Translations under genes and position numbers: made by a program | Shown here: piece by piece, positions 26,958 to 36,385 of the stretch | Layout: every line of letters begins with the position of its first letter | Numbering within the stretch: the stretch's first letter is position 1 | The notes under the pieces: generated by a model | What the model was told of the DNA's origin: nothing | Databases searched by the model: none | What the model saw: the letters and a program-made list of their open reading frames with translations, nothing else | Source: Candidatus Sphingomonas colombiensis | GTDB lineage: Bacteria > Pseudomonadota > Alphaproteobacteria > Sphingomonadales > Sphingomonadaceae | Reading direction: 5' to 3' | Assembly: GCA_029202845.1 (NCBI GenBank) | Contig: CP119315.1 | Location: 937,501 to 1,001,500, forward strand | DNA length: 64,000 nt

Positions 26958-28054
26958 CAGTTCCACCCCATGGAGGTGAAGAACACCGCGAAGAACGCGT
27001 CGAGCACGATCACCAGGAAGATCGCCTGCACCACCGCCGCCGTGGTGCGGTTGCCGACCTGTTCGGCGTCGCCTTCCACCTGCATCCCCTGAAAGCAGCC
27101 CGCCATGGCGATGATCGCGCCGAATACCGGCGCCTTGACCAGCCCGACGAACAGATCGGTGATCGGCACCACCTCACGCAGCCGCGCGATATAGGTGACA
27201 GGGGGGATGCCGAGGTTGATCCAGCACAGCAGGCCGCCCCCGATCATCGCCACCACCGACGCATAGAATCCGAGCAGCGGCATCAGCACGATCGCCGAAA
27301 TCGTGCGCGGCAGCACCAGCGCCTCCATCGGGGAGACGCCGATCGTGCGCATCGCATCGATCTCCTCGGTCAGCTTCATCGTGCCGATCTGCGCGGCGAA
27401 GGCCGATCCCGATCGCCCGGCGACCATGATCGCGGTCATCAGCACGCCAAGCTCGCGCAACGTGATACGGCCGATCAGATTGACCGTCAGGACTTCGGCG
27501 CCGAACTGGCGGAGCTGCACCGCGCCCTGTTGCGCGATGACGATGCCGATCAGGAAGCTCATCAGCCCGATGATGCCGAGCGCGGAAACGCCGACCACCT
27601 CGAACATCTGCACCGTCGCATTGAAACGGAAACGGCGCGGATGGCGGATGACATTGCCGAGCGCGATCACCGTCGCGCCCAGGAAGCCGAGCAGCCCGAT
27701 CAGCGTCTTGCCGGCCGTGGCGGTGGCGGCGCCGATCTCGCCCAGCACGCGGGTAAAGGGGCTGAGATAATCGGGTCGCATCGCGACCGGCTGATCCGCG
27801 CTTCCTACGTGCTCCAGCAGCCGCGCGTGTTCGGGGTCCAGCCCCTCGATCGCGGCATCGTGATCGCGCGCGAAACGGTGGACGATCCACGCGCCGATCG
27901 TGTCGATCCGCTCCACCTGCGACAGATCGACGCGGCGCACGCCGTCACCCAGCCCGCGCAACCGTTGCGGCAGATCGCCCAGCTTCGACAGCGAAAGATC
28001 GCCGGTGAAGCGCAGGATATCGCCATCCTCGCTGAAATCCGCCGCCGCGCCCAT
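26957..28054 (-). CDS. mlaE: MlaE permease with N-terminal STAS-like domain
   Basis: A 365-residue protein. The first 95 residues form a STAS-like domain (DILRFTGDLSLSKLGDLPQRL, VDLSQVERIDTIGAWIV), the job done by separate MlaB in E. coli, so MlaB and MlaE are fused here. The permease part (PF02405) has about five helices and the family motif RELGVLMTAIMVAGRSGSAFAAQIGTM. The ATG at 28054 is 8 bases behind AAGGG. It heads the operon mlaE-mlaF-mlaD-lipoprotein; no mlaC or mlaA is present in the window. Confidence 0.93.
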   Translation of the reverse strand: MGAAADFSEDGDILRFTGDLSLSKLGDLPQRLRGLGDGVRRVDLSQVERIDTIGAWIVHRFARDHDAAIEGLDPEHARLLEHVGSADQPVAMRPDYLSPFTRVLGEIGAATATAGKTLIGLLGFLGATVIALGNVIRHPRRFRFNATVQMFEVVGVSALGIIGLMSFLIGIVIAQQGAVQLRQFGAEVLTVNLIGRITLRELGVLMTAIMVAGRSGSAFAAQIGTMKLTEEIDAMRTIGVSPMEALVLPRTISAIVLMPLLGFYASVVAMIGGGLLCWINLGIPPVTYIARLREVVPITDLFVGLVKAPVFGAIIAMAGCFQGMQVEGDAEQVGNRTTAAVVQAIFLVIVLDAFFAVFFTSMGWN

Positions 28055-28127
28055 CACGGATACCCTTGCGGGAAAGCAGACGCTTCGGCAAGCCGGGGTG
28101 ACGCCGGCGAAATGGGTAACCCGCTGA

Positions 28128-29393
28128 TCATAAGGCGACGTCCACCGTGTGGATCACCAGCCCGACGAGGCCGCCGACCAATGTGCCGTTGATGCGGATG
28201 AATTGCAGATCCTTGCCCACCGCGTTTTCCAGCCGGCGCGTGATCGTCACCGCATCCCATCCACGCACCGTTTCCGACACCAGCCGCACGATCGAATCGC
28301 CATAATCCGCAGCTGTGCCGACCGCCGCGCGCCGGGCGAAGCGATTGAGCGTGCGTTGCAGCCCGACATCCTGTTGCAAGGTCTCGCCAAGCTGGCTCAG
28401 CGCCTCACGCAGCTTGCCGGCGAGCAGCGCATCGGGATCGCGCGCGATGCGCAACATCGCAGCGCGCGCCTGTTCCCACAGGCCGTTGATCCAGCCCTGC
28501 ATCGCCGGATTTTCGAGCAGTTCGAGCTTCACCTGCTCGACGCGCGCGATCATCGCGGGATCGTGCTGGAGATCGCGGGCGAGCGTCACCAGCCCCTCCT
28601 CCGCCTTGCCGCGCAAGGGGTGATCGCGATCCTCGGCCATGTCGCTCAACATCTTGTGCAGGCCATCGATGATCTTGTTGGCCAGCGTCTCGTCCAGCCC
28701 CGTCCAGCGCATGATCGAGCCGGCGCGCTCATGCACCATCGCGCGGACGATCGGCTCGTTGGCTTCCAGCACCCGCCCGGCCCAGCGCACGATCCCGTCG
28801 AGCACCGGCATGTGGCGATCCTCGCTGATCGCGGCAGCCAGTGTGCGACCGAGCATCGGCGAGACCTCTATCGCGCGCACCTGCTGCACCATCGCGCCAC
28901 GCACCATGCCGCCCAGCCGCTCCTGATCGAGCGCCTGAAGCACCTCCACCGCCAGCCGCGACAGCCCGCGCGTCAGCCGCGAGCTGCCTGCCTTGGGATC
29001 GGTGAGCCAGCGACCGGCGACATTGGCGAGATCCATCCGCTGCATCCGCCGCGCCACCACGCCGGGGATCAGGAAGTTATCGCGCAGGAACAACGCGAGC
29101 TGATCGCCGATGCGATCCTTGTTGCGCGGCACGATCGCGGTGTGCGGGATCGGCAGGCCGAGCGGATGGCGGAACAATGCCGTCACCGCGAACCAGTCCG
29201 CCAGCCCACCGACCATCGCCGCCTCCGCGAAAGCGCGAAGAAAGCCCCATGCCGGATGCGCCGGCTCCATCGTCCGCGCCAGCGCGAATGTCGCCGCCAT
29301 CACGATCAGCATGCCGGTGGCGATCACGCGCATCCGCATCAGCCCGGCGGGTATTCTTTCGTGGGGCGGGCGCCGGCGGACGATCAGGTTCAT
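28128..29393 (-). CDS. DUF445 family membrane protein
   Basis: A 421-residue protein of the DUF445 (YjiN-like) family: one N-terminal hydrophobic segment (RMRVIATGMLIVMAATFAL), the motif GGLADWFAVTALFRHPLGLPIPHTAIVP near residue 60, a long helical middle, and a C-terminal hydrophobic segment (NGTLVGGLVGLVIHTVDV). The function of the family is not known. It is read in the direction of the mla operon and lies 73 bases upstream of mlaE, so co-transcription is possible. The ATG at 29393 was chosen over a TTG 18 bases upstream. Confidence 0.88.
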   Translation of the reverse strand: MNLIVRRRPPHERIPAGLMRMRVIATGMLIVMAATFALARTMEPAHPAWGFLRAFAEAAMVGGLADWFAVTALFRHPLGLPIPHTAIVPRNKDRIGDQLALFLRDNFLIPGVVARRMQRMDLANVAGRWLTDPKAGSSRLTRGLSRLAVEVLQALDQERLGGMVRGAMVQQVRAIEVSPMLGRTLAAAISEDRHMPVLDGIVRWAGRVLEANEPIVRAMVHERAGSIMRWTGLDETLANKIIDGLHKMLSDMAEDRDHPLRGKAEEGLVTLARDLQHDPAMIARVEQVKLELLENPAMQGWINGLWEQARAAMLRIARDPDALLAGKLREALSQLGETLQQDVGLQRTLNRFARRAAVGTAADYGDSIVRLVSETVRGWDAVTITRRLENAVGKDLQFIRINGTLVGGLVGLVIHTVDVAL

Positions 29394-29463
29394 TGCCGAA
29401 ACAATCCCCAAGTCCCGGCTTTGTTCAAGTCCGCGCGGCGGAAAGGCATTTTCGGAAACCGGG

Positions 29464-29486
29464 ACCGGCGCCTATTTCGCGCCGGT
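29464..29486. terminator. Hairpin after the RND permease gene
   Basis: Perfect 8-bp arms ACCGGCGC and GCGCCGGT with a 7-base loop, 44-66 bases past the permease stop. The following minus-strand bases (CCCGGTTTCC) are only weakly T-rich, so termination strength is doubtful. Confidence 0.4.
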
Positions 29487-29529
29487 CGCTGCCGCCGGTC
29501 AGCGTTGTGCGCCACCGCCGCGCACGGCG

Positions 29530-32500
29530 TCATTCCGCCGGTTGCGAACCATCGTCCCCATAGCCTATCCGCCCATGCGGCACCGGCAGCGGACCGCCAC
29601 CGGGCACATGATCGATCAACGTATGGCCGTCGTCACCGGGCCGATAGGTCAGCAGACGATGGCCCAGCCACGGGCCGATCCGCCGCTCGATGCCGATCGC
29701 GAGGCTGAACGAAGCTGGCACGATCAGCAGCGTCAGCAGCGTGGAAAGCGTCAGGCCGCCGATCACCACCACACCCATCGGCGCGCGCCACGATGCGTCG
29801 CCCGCAAGCGACAGCGCGGTCGGCACCATGCCCGCGACCATCGCCACCGTGGTCATCACGATCGGCTGGGCACGCTTGTGGCCGGCATCCATGATCGCCT
29901 GATGGATCGGCACGCCTTTGGTGATTTCCTCCAGCGCGAAATCGATCAGCAGGATCGAGTTCTTGGCCACGATGCCGAGCAGCATCAGCAGCCCGATGAA
30001 CACCGGCAGCGATAACGGATTGCCCGTGACGAGCAGCGCCAGCAGCCCGCCAAGCGGCGCCAGCATCAGCGACCCCATGTTGACCAGCGGCGGCAGCAGC
30101 CGGCGATAGAGCAACACCAGCACGGAGAAGATCAGGAACACGCCGGCGATGACCGCGAGCACGAAATTGACCAGCATCTCACTCTGCCATTTCGCCTGGC
30201 CAACGCTCATCCGCTGGATGCCGAGCGGGAGATTTTTCATCTCCGGCAATACGTTGACCCGCTTCATCGCGTCGCTCAGCACGAGGCCAGGCGCAAGATC
30301 CGCGCCGATCGTGAGCTGGCGCTGCTGGTTCAGGCGATTGATCTTGGTCGGGCCGGAGCCGAAGCCGATATCCGCCACCAGCGACAGCGGCACCGATCCG
30401 CCGCTCTGCGTCTGCACCGGCAGGTTCTGGATCGTCGACAATTCGGTTCGCGCCGATTGCGCGAGCACGACGCGGATCGGAACCTGACGATCCGAGAGCG
30501 AGAATTTCGCGCTGTTCTGATCGATATCGCCCAGCGTCGCGATGCGGATCGCATTGGACAACGCGCTGGTCGTCACGCCGAGGTTCGCCGCGAGATCGAG
30601 CCGGGGACGGATGACGACTTCGGGGCGATTGAGATCGCCCGCGATGCGCGGCGCAACCAGCCCCGGAACATGCGTCATCGCCGCGACAAGCTGGTTCGCC
30701 GTCTTGCGCAACAATACCGGATCGTCACCGCCGAGCGTGATCGACACGTCGCGATTATTGTCGCCCCAGCCGAATTGCGACGCGAAATTGACCCGTGCAT
30801 CCGGGATTTTCGCCAGCTCTGGCGCAAGGCTGCGCTCGAACTGGGTCGAGGTCATCGACTTCTTTTCCTTGAACACCGCACTTATCCGCGCGGAGCCCAC
30901 CTGCGTGCGGCTATAGACGCTGCGCACATCGGGCTGCTTGCGCAGCAGCGCGACGACCTTGTCGACGGTTTGCCGCGTCTGCGCCAGGGTCGTGCCGGGC
31001 GGCATGGTGACGGTGACGGCAGAGCGCTCGGAATCGTTTGCCGGCTGGAATTGCATCGGCAACATTCCGAAGCACAGGATCGTCAGCACGAACGCGACGG
31101 CGCCAATGCCCATCACCCATATGCGATGGTCTCGGAAATAGCCCGTTACGCGCCGCAGGCCGCCCTGTGCGCGGATCGCGGGCGCACGCCCCACATCCAG
31201 CGTCCAGCGCAACACGCTCATGTAGATATCCATGAGCCGGCCCTCGCCGTGCTCGGCGTGACCGAAGGATTTCAGGAAATAGGCGGCGATCATCGGCGTG
31301 ATGAGCCGCGCCACCGCAAGGCTCATCAACACCGCGACCACCACGGTGAGGCCGAAATTCTTGAAGAACTGCCCGGAGACACCCGGCATCAGGCCGACTG
31401 GCAGGAACACCGCGACGATCGCCATCGTCGTCGCCAGCACGGCGAGGCCGATCTCGTCAGCGGCGTCGATCGACGCCTGATACGCCGTCTTCCCCATGCG
31501 CATATGGCGCACAATATTCTCGATTTCGACGATCGCGTCGTCGACCAGCACGCCCGCGACGAGGCTCAGCGCAAGCAGCGTCATGCTGTTGAGCGTGAAG
31601 CCCATCATGTCCATGAACCAGAATGCGGGGATCGCCGAAAGCGGGATCGCCAGCGCCGAAATCACGGTGGCGCGCGCATCGCGCAGGAACAGGAAGACGA
31701 TGAAGACCGCGAGCACCGCGCCCTCGATCATCGCATGGATCGCGCTCTTATATTGTTCCAGCGCATATTTTGAGCCGTCGTAGCGCAGCTCGAAATGGAC
31801 GTTGGGATTGCGCTTTTCCAACGCCTCCAGCTTCTTCGTCGCCTCGCGGAAGACGGTGACGTCGGAATAGCCCTTGGCGCGCTTGAAATCGAAGCTCAGC
31901 ACCGGGCGCCCATCCACCGCGGCGGACGAGCGCTGCTCGGCATAAAGATCGCGCACGGTCGCCACGTCGGACAGTTTCACCGTCCGCCCGTCGCCCACCG
32001 TGATCTGCGTTTCCCCCAATTGATAGGCATCACGCGCATTGCCGAGCACGCGCAGCGACTGTTCCGCGCCGGCAATCTCCGAACGGCCACCGGCGGCGTT
32101 GAGGTTCACCTGCCGCAGCTGCTGGTTGATCTGGATCGCGGTGAGCCCGAACGCGCTGAGCTTCGCCGGATCGAGAATCACCCGGATCTCACGATCAACG
32201 CCGCCGTTACGCTCAACCTTGCCCATGCCGGGCACGGACATCAGCTCCTTGGCGACCGTATTGTCGATATACCAGGAAAGCTGCTCGATCGTCATGTCGG
32301 TGGAGATGGCGGAATAGCTGCCGACATCGTTGTCGTTGACTTTGACGCGGCTGACCTGCGGTTCGAGAATGCCCTCGGGCAGGTTCGAACGGATCTGCAC
32401 GACCGCGTCGCGCACCTCATTCACCGCGCGATCGATCGGCGTACCGATGTCGAGCTGGACGATCGTGGTCGAGCTGCCCTCGCTGACGAACGACTGGATC

Positions 32501-32746
32501 TCGTCGATCCCCTCGACCGAGCGCACCGCCGCCTCGACCCGCTGCGTCACCTGCGTCTCGAGCTCGCTCGGCGCCGCGCCCGGCTGGGTGATCTCCACCG
32601 CCACCGCCGGGAAATTCGATATCCGGGTCCTGGTTGATGTCCATGCGGACGAAGCTGACGATGCCGGCCACCGTCAGCATGACGAACAGCACGATCGACG
32701 GAACCGGGTTCCGGATCGACCAGGCAGAGATGTTGCGGAAGCTCAT
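29530..32746 (-). pseudogene. RND efflux permease, AcrB/HAE1 type (one frameshift in this sequence)
   Basis: An inner-membrane proton-driven drug pump. The ATG at 32746 begins MSFRNISAWSIRNPVPSIV, a standard RND first helix. One extra base in the run TTTCCCGG at 32608-32614 breaks the frame after DINQDPDIEFP; removing it joins directly to AVAVEITQPGAAPSELETQ, giving about 1071 residues with all 12 helices and the two periplasmic porter loops. Proton-relay residues are visible in VAGVLVDDAIVEIEN. The rest of the gene is intact to its stop. It follows the adaptor gene by 8 bases. Base-call error is more likely than real inactivation. Confidence 0.85.
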
Positions 32747-32754
32747 GGCGCCGA

Positions 32755-33930
32755 TCAGCCCTCGGTCTTGCCCAATACCGGCGCGACCTTCTGTCCGGGA
32801 TTGAGGAACGCGCCCGCCGATCGCACTCACCCGCTCATTGCCGTTCAGGCCGTCGGCAATGGCGACGTTGCGGTCCGTAACGGTGCCGAGACGCACATCG
32901 CGCCGCGCCACTTTATTGTCCGCCCCGACGATATAGACGAAATTGCCGCGATCGTCGCTCATGATCGCGGATTGCGGCAATTGCGGCTCGCTGCTGGTGC
33001 CGCCGACCAGCTTCACCCCGAGGCGAAGCCGCCGGGGCGCAACGCCGGATCATAAGCAAGCTGGACGCGCACGATGCCCTGCCGCGTCTTGGGATCGATC
33101 ACCGGCGCGACCTGCCACACCTTGCCCGCAAAGGAGCGCGTCTCGCCCACCGGGATAACGGTGGCGCTGTCGCCGACACGCATGTTGGCGAGATCGCTCT
33201 CGGCGAGCAGCGCCTGCATCTCCATTTCGCCGCTCTTCGCCATGCGGAACAGTGTGCCCGAGCCGGAACTGATGATCTGCCCCGGTTCGACCTGACGGGT
33301 GAGGATCAGGCCGGGCTCAGGCGCACGGATATCGAGCCGGCGGTTGCGCGCGCCCTGTTCGGCCACGGCGGCACGCGCCACCTTCAGCCGCGCGGCGGCG
33401 GCATCGCGGGTGGCAATGCGGCGCTGGACATCGGCCTGACTGATGAAACCACGCCCGACGAGCTGCTGCGCGCGATCAAGCTCCTGCTGCGCGAGCACCA
33501 GATCGGATTGCGCGACGCCGATCTGCGCCTCAAGGCTGGCGGCGGTCTGCACCTGCACCGAGCGATCGACGACCGCGAGCACCTGCCCGGCGGAAACCCA
33601 CTGCCCCGGCTCGACCAGCACGCGCGTCACCATGCCGCCCTCGCCCGCGACGCCGATCGGCATATCGCGCTTCGCAGCAAGCGAGCCGGTGGCGTTGACC
33701 ACGCGCCCGACGGGCACATTGCCCGGAACGATCACCGTCACGTTCGGCGCCTGATCGGCCACCGAGGTATGCGCGGGGGCTTCCTGACGGGAATAGACAT
33801 AGCCGCTCACGGCCACAGCGACGGCGATCAGCGCGACAATCACGATCCAGCGCCGACGGCGGCGCGCATCACGCGCCGGCCCCTCGATCGCCAGCGGCTC
33901 TCCCTCCAGACTGCCGGATTCGTAATTCAT
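32755..33930 (-). pseudogene. RND efflux periplasmic adaptor (frameshifted in this sequence)
   Basis: Membrane-fusion subunit for the adjacent RND pump. The first 305 residues are intact: a membrane anchor (IVIVALIAVAVAVSGYVYS), the barrel-sandwich lipoyl-like domain, the coiled-coil hairpin (LEAQIGVAQSDLVLAQQELDRAQQLVGRG) and the beta-barrel. The frame breaks at the C run 33016-33019 (one base missing or two extra), resumes with KLVGGTSSEPQLPQSAIM, and breaks again at CCC 32813-32815 (one extra base) before AFLNPGQKVAPVLGKTEG and the stop. The protein sequence is fully recovered across frames. ATG 33930 follows GGGAAAG. Confidence 0.83.
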
Positions 33931-34141
33931 TCGATCCACTTTCCCGTCCCGGCGTTACCGGCGCCCCTGATTGTTCTGGCGCTGTATTAGAGGAATAAAT
34001 CACTCCTCTCAAGAGGCGCTATTTACAACCGCATATGTTTAAACGGGTGTGACATTCCTATCGCGCTCCGTTCATGTTCGGTTGATCGCCGACCTGCCAC
34101 AGCCTCGCCGCAGCAACAGACTCACGGGAGCATCGAACTTT

Positions 34142-34874
34142 ATGCGTTTCCTCGTTACCCTCGCCCGCCGCGGCCACCGCTGCTGCCACCGCCGTGCCGC
34201 GCACTCGCCGACCTACCGCGATCCTCCCGATGGCACCACGCTGGACATCACGGCGACCTGGCAAGGTCTACGCGCACGCCGGATATCGCCACGATCCGCG
34301 CCGGCGTCGTTACACAGGCACCGTCCGCCGCAGCCGCGCTTTCGCGAAAATGCCGACGCGGATGGCGCGGGTGATCCAGGCGCTGAAAGGCCGCCGGCAT
34401 CGCCGAACGCGATATCATGACGAGCAACGTCGGCCTGTCGCCGCAATATCGCTATCAGCAGAACGAAGCGCCGGTGATCACCGGCTATCAGGCGAACAAC
34501 ACCGTATCGGTGAAGTTCCGCGAGATCGCCAAGAGCGGCGCGGCGCTGGATGCGCTGGTGAAAGCCGGGCGCGAATCAGATCGACGGCCCCTCGATGTCG
34601 GTCGACAAGCCCGAAGCCGCGCTCGACGAGGCGCGCGGCGATGCGGTGACGCACCGCGCGGGCACCCGCGCCGAGCTTTACGCCAGGGCCGCCGGGCTGC
34701 GCGTCGTCCGCATCCTCTCGATCAACGAAAATGGCGAGAATGGCGGCGGCATCGCCGCGCCCGCCGGTCGCGTATGTGCGCGCCGCGAAAGCGGATATGG
34801 CCGAAACCCCGATCGTCGCCGGCGCGACCGAATTGTCGGTGACGCTGGGGGTGCGGTTTCTGCTGCAATACGGC
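34142..34874 (+). pseudogene. SIMPL (DUF541) domain protein, many frameshifts in this sequence
   Basis: Pieces of a periplasmic SIMPL-domain protein lie in order across the three plus-strand frames: a signal-peptide start MRFLVTLA then AAATAAATAVP, DGTTLDITAT, GKVYAHA, PDIATIRAGVVTQAPSAAAALS, RMARVIQALK, IMTSNVGLSPQYRYQQNEAP up to ALDALVKAG, IDGPSMSVDKPEAALDEARGDA, and VAYVRAAKADMAETPIVAGATELSVTLGVRFLLQ. At least seven small indels are needed to join them, yet the residues themselves look undamaged. No clean stop follows; an 81-base repeat starts right after. The role of the family is poorly known (outer-membrane/periplasmic stress). Confidence 0.75.
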
Positions 34875-34898
34875 GAAGCCCCCCAGCCCGCGATCCCC

Positions 34899-34979
34899 GT
34901 CAATCCCAGCGCAAGCTGGGATCGCAGGCCGTCAGGCGATAGCCTCGCGGCGCGAAACCCCGGCTTTCGCTGGGGTGAC
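34899..34979. repeat. REP-like palindromic intergenic repeat
   Basis: The stretch opens GTCAATCCCAGCGCAAGCTGGGAT and closes with ACCCCGGCTTTCGCTGGGGTGAC, so each end is a small hairpin and the ends are roughly inverted copies of each other. Elements of this form (GTCATCCCAGCGAAAGCTGGGAT...GTGAC) are dispersed in many sphingomonad genomes. No other copy was noticed in this window. Confidence 0.55.
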
Positions 34980-35031
34980 GGCGGCCGGCTGGAGCGACGC
35001 GAGGGAATGACCGCCGAGCGGTCAAAAGCAT

Positions 35032-35060
35032 ACGGCCGCCCGGTCAGCTCGGGCGGCCGT
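35032..35060. terminator. Hairpin terminator between SIMPL gene and glsB
   Basis: A perfect 11-bp stem (ACGGCCGCCCG with CGGGCGGCCGT) and 7-base loop, followed on the plus strand by TTCTGCTTCT. It lies between two convergent genes and could serve both. The 150 bases around it contain nothing coding. Confidence 0.7.
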
Positions 35061-35094
35061 TCTGCTTCTACCTCCCGATCAGTCGAGTTGCCGG

Positions 35095-35352
35095 TCAGCG
35101 CACCGAGCCGCGGCGAACGAGGTTGACGATCGCCAGCAGGATCACCGCGCCAAGCAGCGAGACCAGGAACGACGTGACCGTCAGGGGCGCGCTGTTGATC
35201 GAGCCGCCCGACAGGATCATGCCGCCGATGAACGCGCCGACAATGCCCACGACGACGTTGAGGAAAATCCCCTGCTGCGCATCGGTGCGCATGATGATGC
35301 TGGCCAGCCAGCCAATAACCCCGCCGATGATAAGCCAAAGAATAATACCCAT
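35095..35352 (-). CDS. GlsB/YeaQ/YmgE family stress membrane protein
   Basis: An 85-residue transglycosylase-associated-type protein with three hydrophobic segments and glycine-zipper-like turns (IIGGVIGWLASIIM, NVVVGIVGAFIGGMIL, LVSLLGAVILLAIVNLV). The family is induced by general stress in many bacteria; its biochemical role is not settled. The open frame is short but the match is clear and it has a single ATG behind GGGGAGAAG. Confidence 0.93.
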   Translation of the reverse strand: MGIILWLIIGGVIGWLASIIMRTDAQQGIFLNVVVGIVGAFIGGMILSGGSINSAPLTVTSFLVSLLGAVILLAIVNLVRRGSVR

Positions 35353-35599
35353 GACACTTCTCCCCTGCGGTCACCCGGCGTCTCCGGGCCGCGTGCATTG
35401 CGATAAATGTCGAGGGCCGTTTTTGTTCCGATCGCGTAACCGGAGTCGGTCTGGCTGGGGAGCAGCGCTGATCGCGCAAAATTAAAATGGCGCCGGCCTA
35501 CGTCCTCCGCCCTTCCCGCTGTCTGTCCGATACGGGAAAGGTAGAGCCGGATACCGGCGCCGCTCTCGCCGGATCCGGGCAGGCCGGATCCGGGAAGCC
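35353..35599. other. Gap between sciP and glsB
   Basis: 247 bases without a recognised gene. The only structure noted is a 12-base sequence GCCGGATCCGGG repeated with 15-base period at 35568-35579 and 35583-35594, just after the sciP stop; each copy is partly self-complementary. Confidence 0.35.
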
Positions 35600-35899
35600 T
35601 CAATATTTCTGCTGGCGCTCGTACAGCGTTTTATAATGCTGGATACGCGTCACACGCAGACCCGGCATCCCCGAGCGATCGATCGCGCGCTGCCAGCCGG
35701 CAAATTCCTCGACCGTCAGGCCGTAACGTTCGCAAACTTCATCCACCGTAAGTAAGCCACCGTTCACCGCAGCGACCACTTCGGCCTTCCGCCGCACCAC
35801 CCAGCGGGTCGTGCTGACAGGCGGCAGAGACTCCAGCGTAAGCGGCTCACCAAGCGGCCCGATAACCCGTGCAGGGCGAATTTTCTGGTTTTCTATCAT
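35600..35899 (-). CDS. sciP: SciP-family CtrA inhibitor (DUF1153)
   Basis: A 99-residue DNA-binding protein of the DUF1153 family. The core GPLGEPLTLESLPP, TRWVVRRKAEVVAAVNGGLL, VDEVCERYGLTVEEFAGWQ and GLRVTRIQHYK closely follows Caulobacter SciP, which binds near CtrA sites and blocks CtrA-activated transcription in early cell cycle. I chose the ATG at 35899 because it matches the family length; an in-frame start at 35953 would add an unsupported 18 residues. It stands alone. This is one of the better clues that the organism is an alphaproteobacterium. Confidence 0.93.
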   Translation of the reverse strand: MIENQKIRPARVIGPLGEPLTLESLPPVSTTRWVVRRKAEVVAAVNGGLLTVDEVCERYGLTVEEFAGWQRAIDRSGMPGLRVTRIQHYKTLYERQQKY

Positions 35900-36007
35900 A
35901 ACTTTAACTTTCGGTTCGGGGCGGGGGGCCCCCTCTCCAATCACGACGCCCAATGCTTAGCTGGCAGGCTGTTGAGCGCCGCCTAAGCGTCACGGTAAAC
36001 AACGCCT

Positions 36008-36238
36008 TCACTCTTCTTTCCATTCGACAAGCGCGCGGGCGGTCGCCCCGTTGAACGCGCCGTCAACCGGTGCGAAGCGCCTCCCCACCGCCGGCCGATA
36101 CGTCATCTGCGCATGCGCGATCGCAGTCGGTGACGCTGCCTGTCGCGCCGCGACCCGCACCATCAACACGCCCAGATCGACAGGCAGCAGGACAGCCGTA
36201 TCGGCGTGCCTGTCGAACCTGGCGAAACTCAAATCCAT
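36008..36238 (-). CDS. Small hypothetical protein
   Basis: A 76-residue frame starting at an ATG six bases behind AAAAGGG. The sequence (MDLSFARFDRHADTAVLLPV at the start, WKEE at the end) is of mixed composition without a signal peptide or membrane segment, and I do not recognise it. The ribosome site and the amino-acid composition favour a real gene, but the size is small and no neighbour supports a role. Confidence 0.45.
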   Translation of the reverse strand: MDLSFARFDRHADTAVLLPVDLGVLMVRVAARQAASPTAIAHAQMTYRPAVGRRFAPVDGAFNGATARALVEWKEE

Positions 36239-36385
36239 TGCGACCCTTTTCGATTTTCGCACCTATCGTGGAGCGTTGGGTCGTTTTTACGCGGCGTTGC
36301 TAAAGGTCCCGTAAAGCCGGCGGCAACGGTTCGTTCACCAAGGTTACTTTGCGTGGCGGCGCGCTCTCCTGTATCGGCGCCGATA

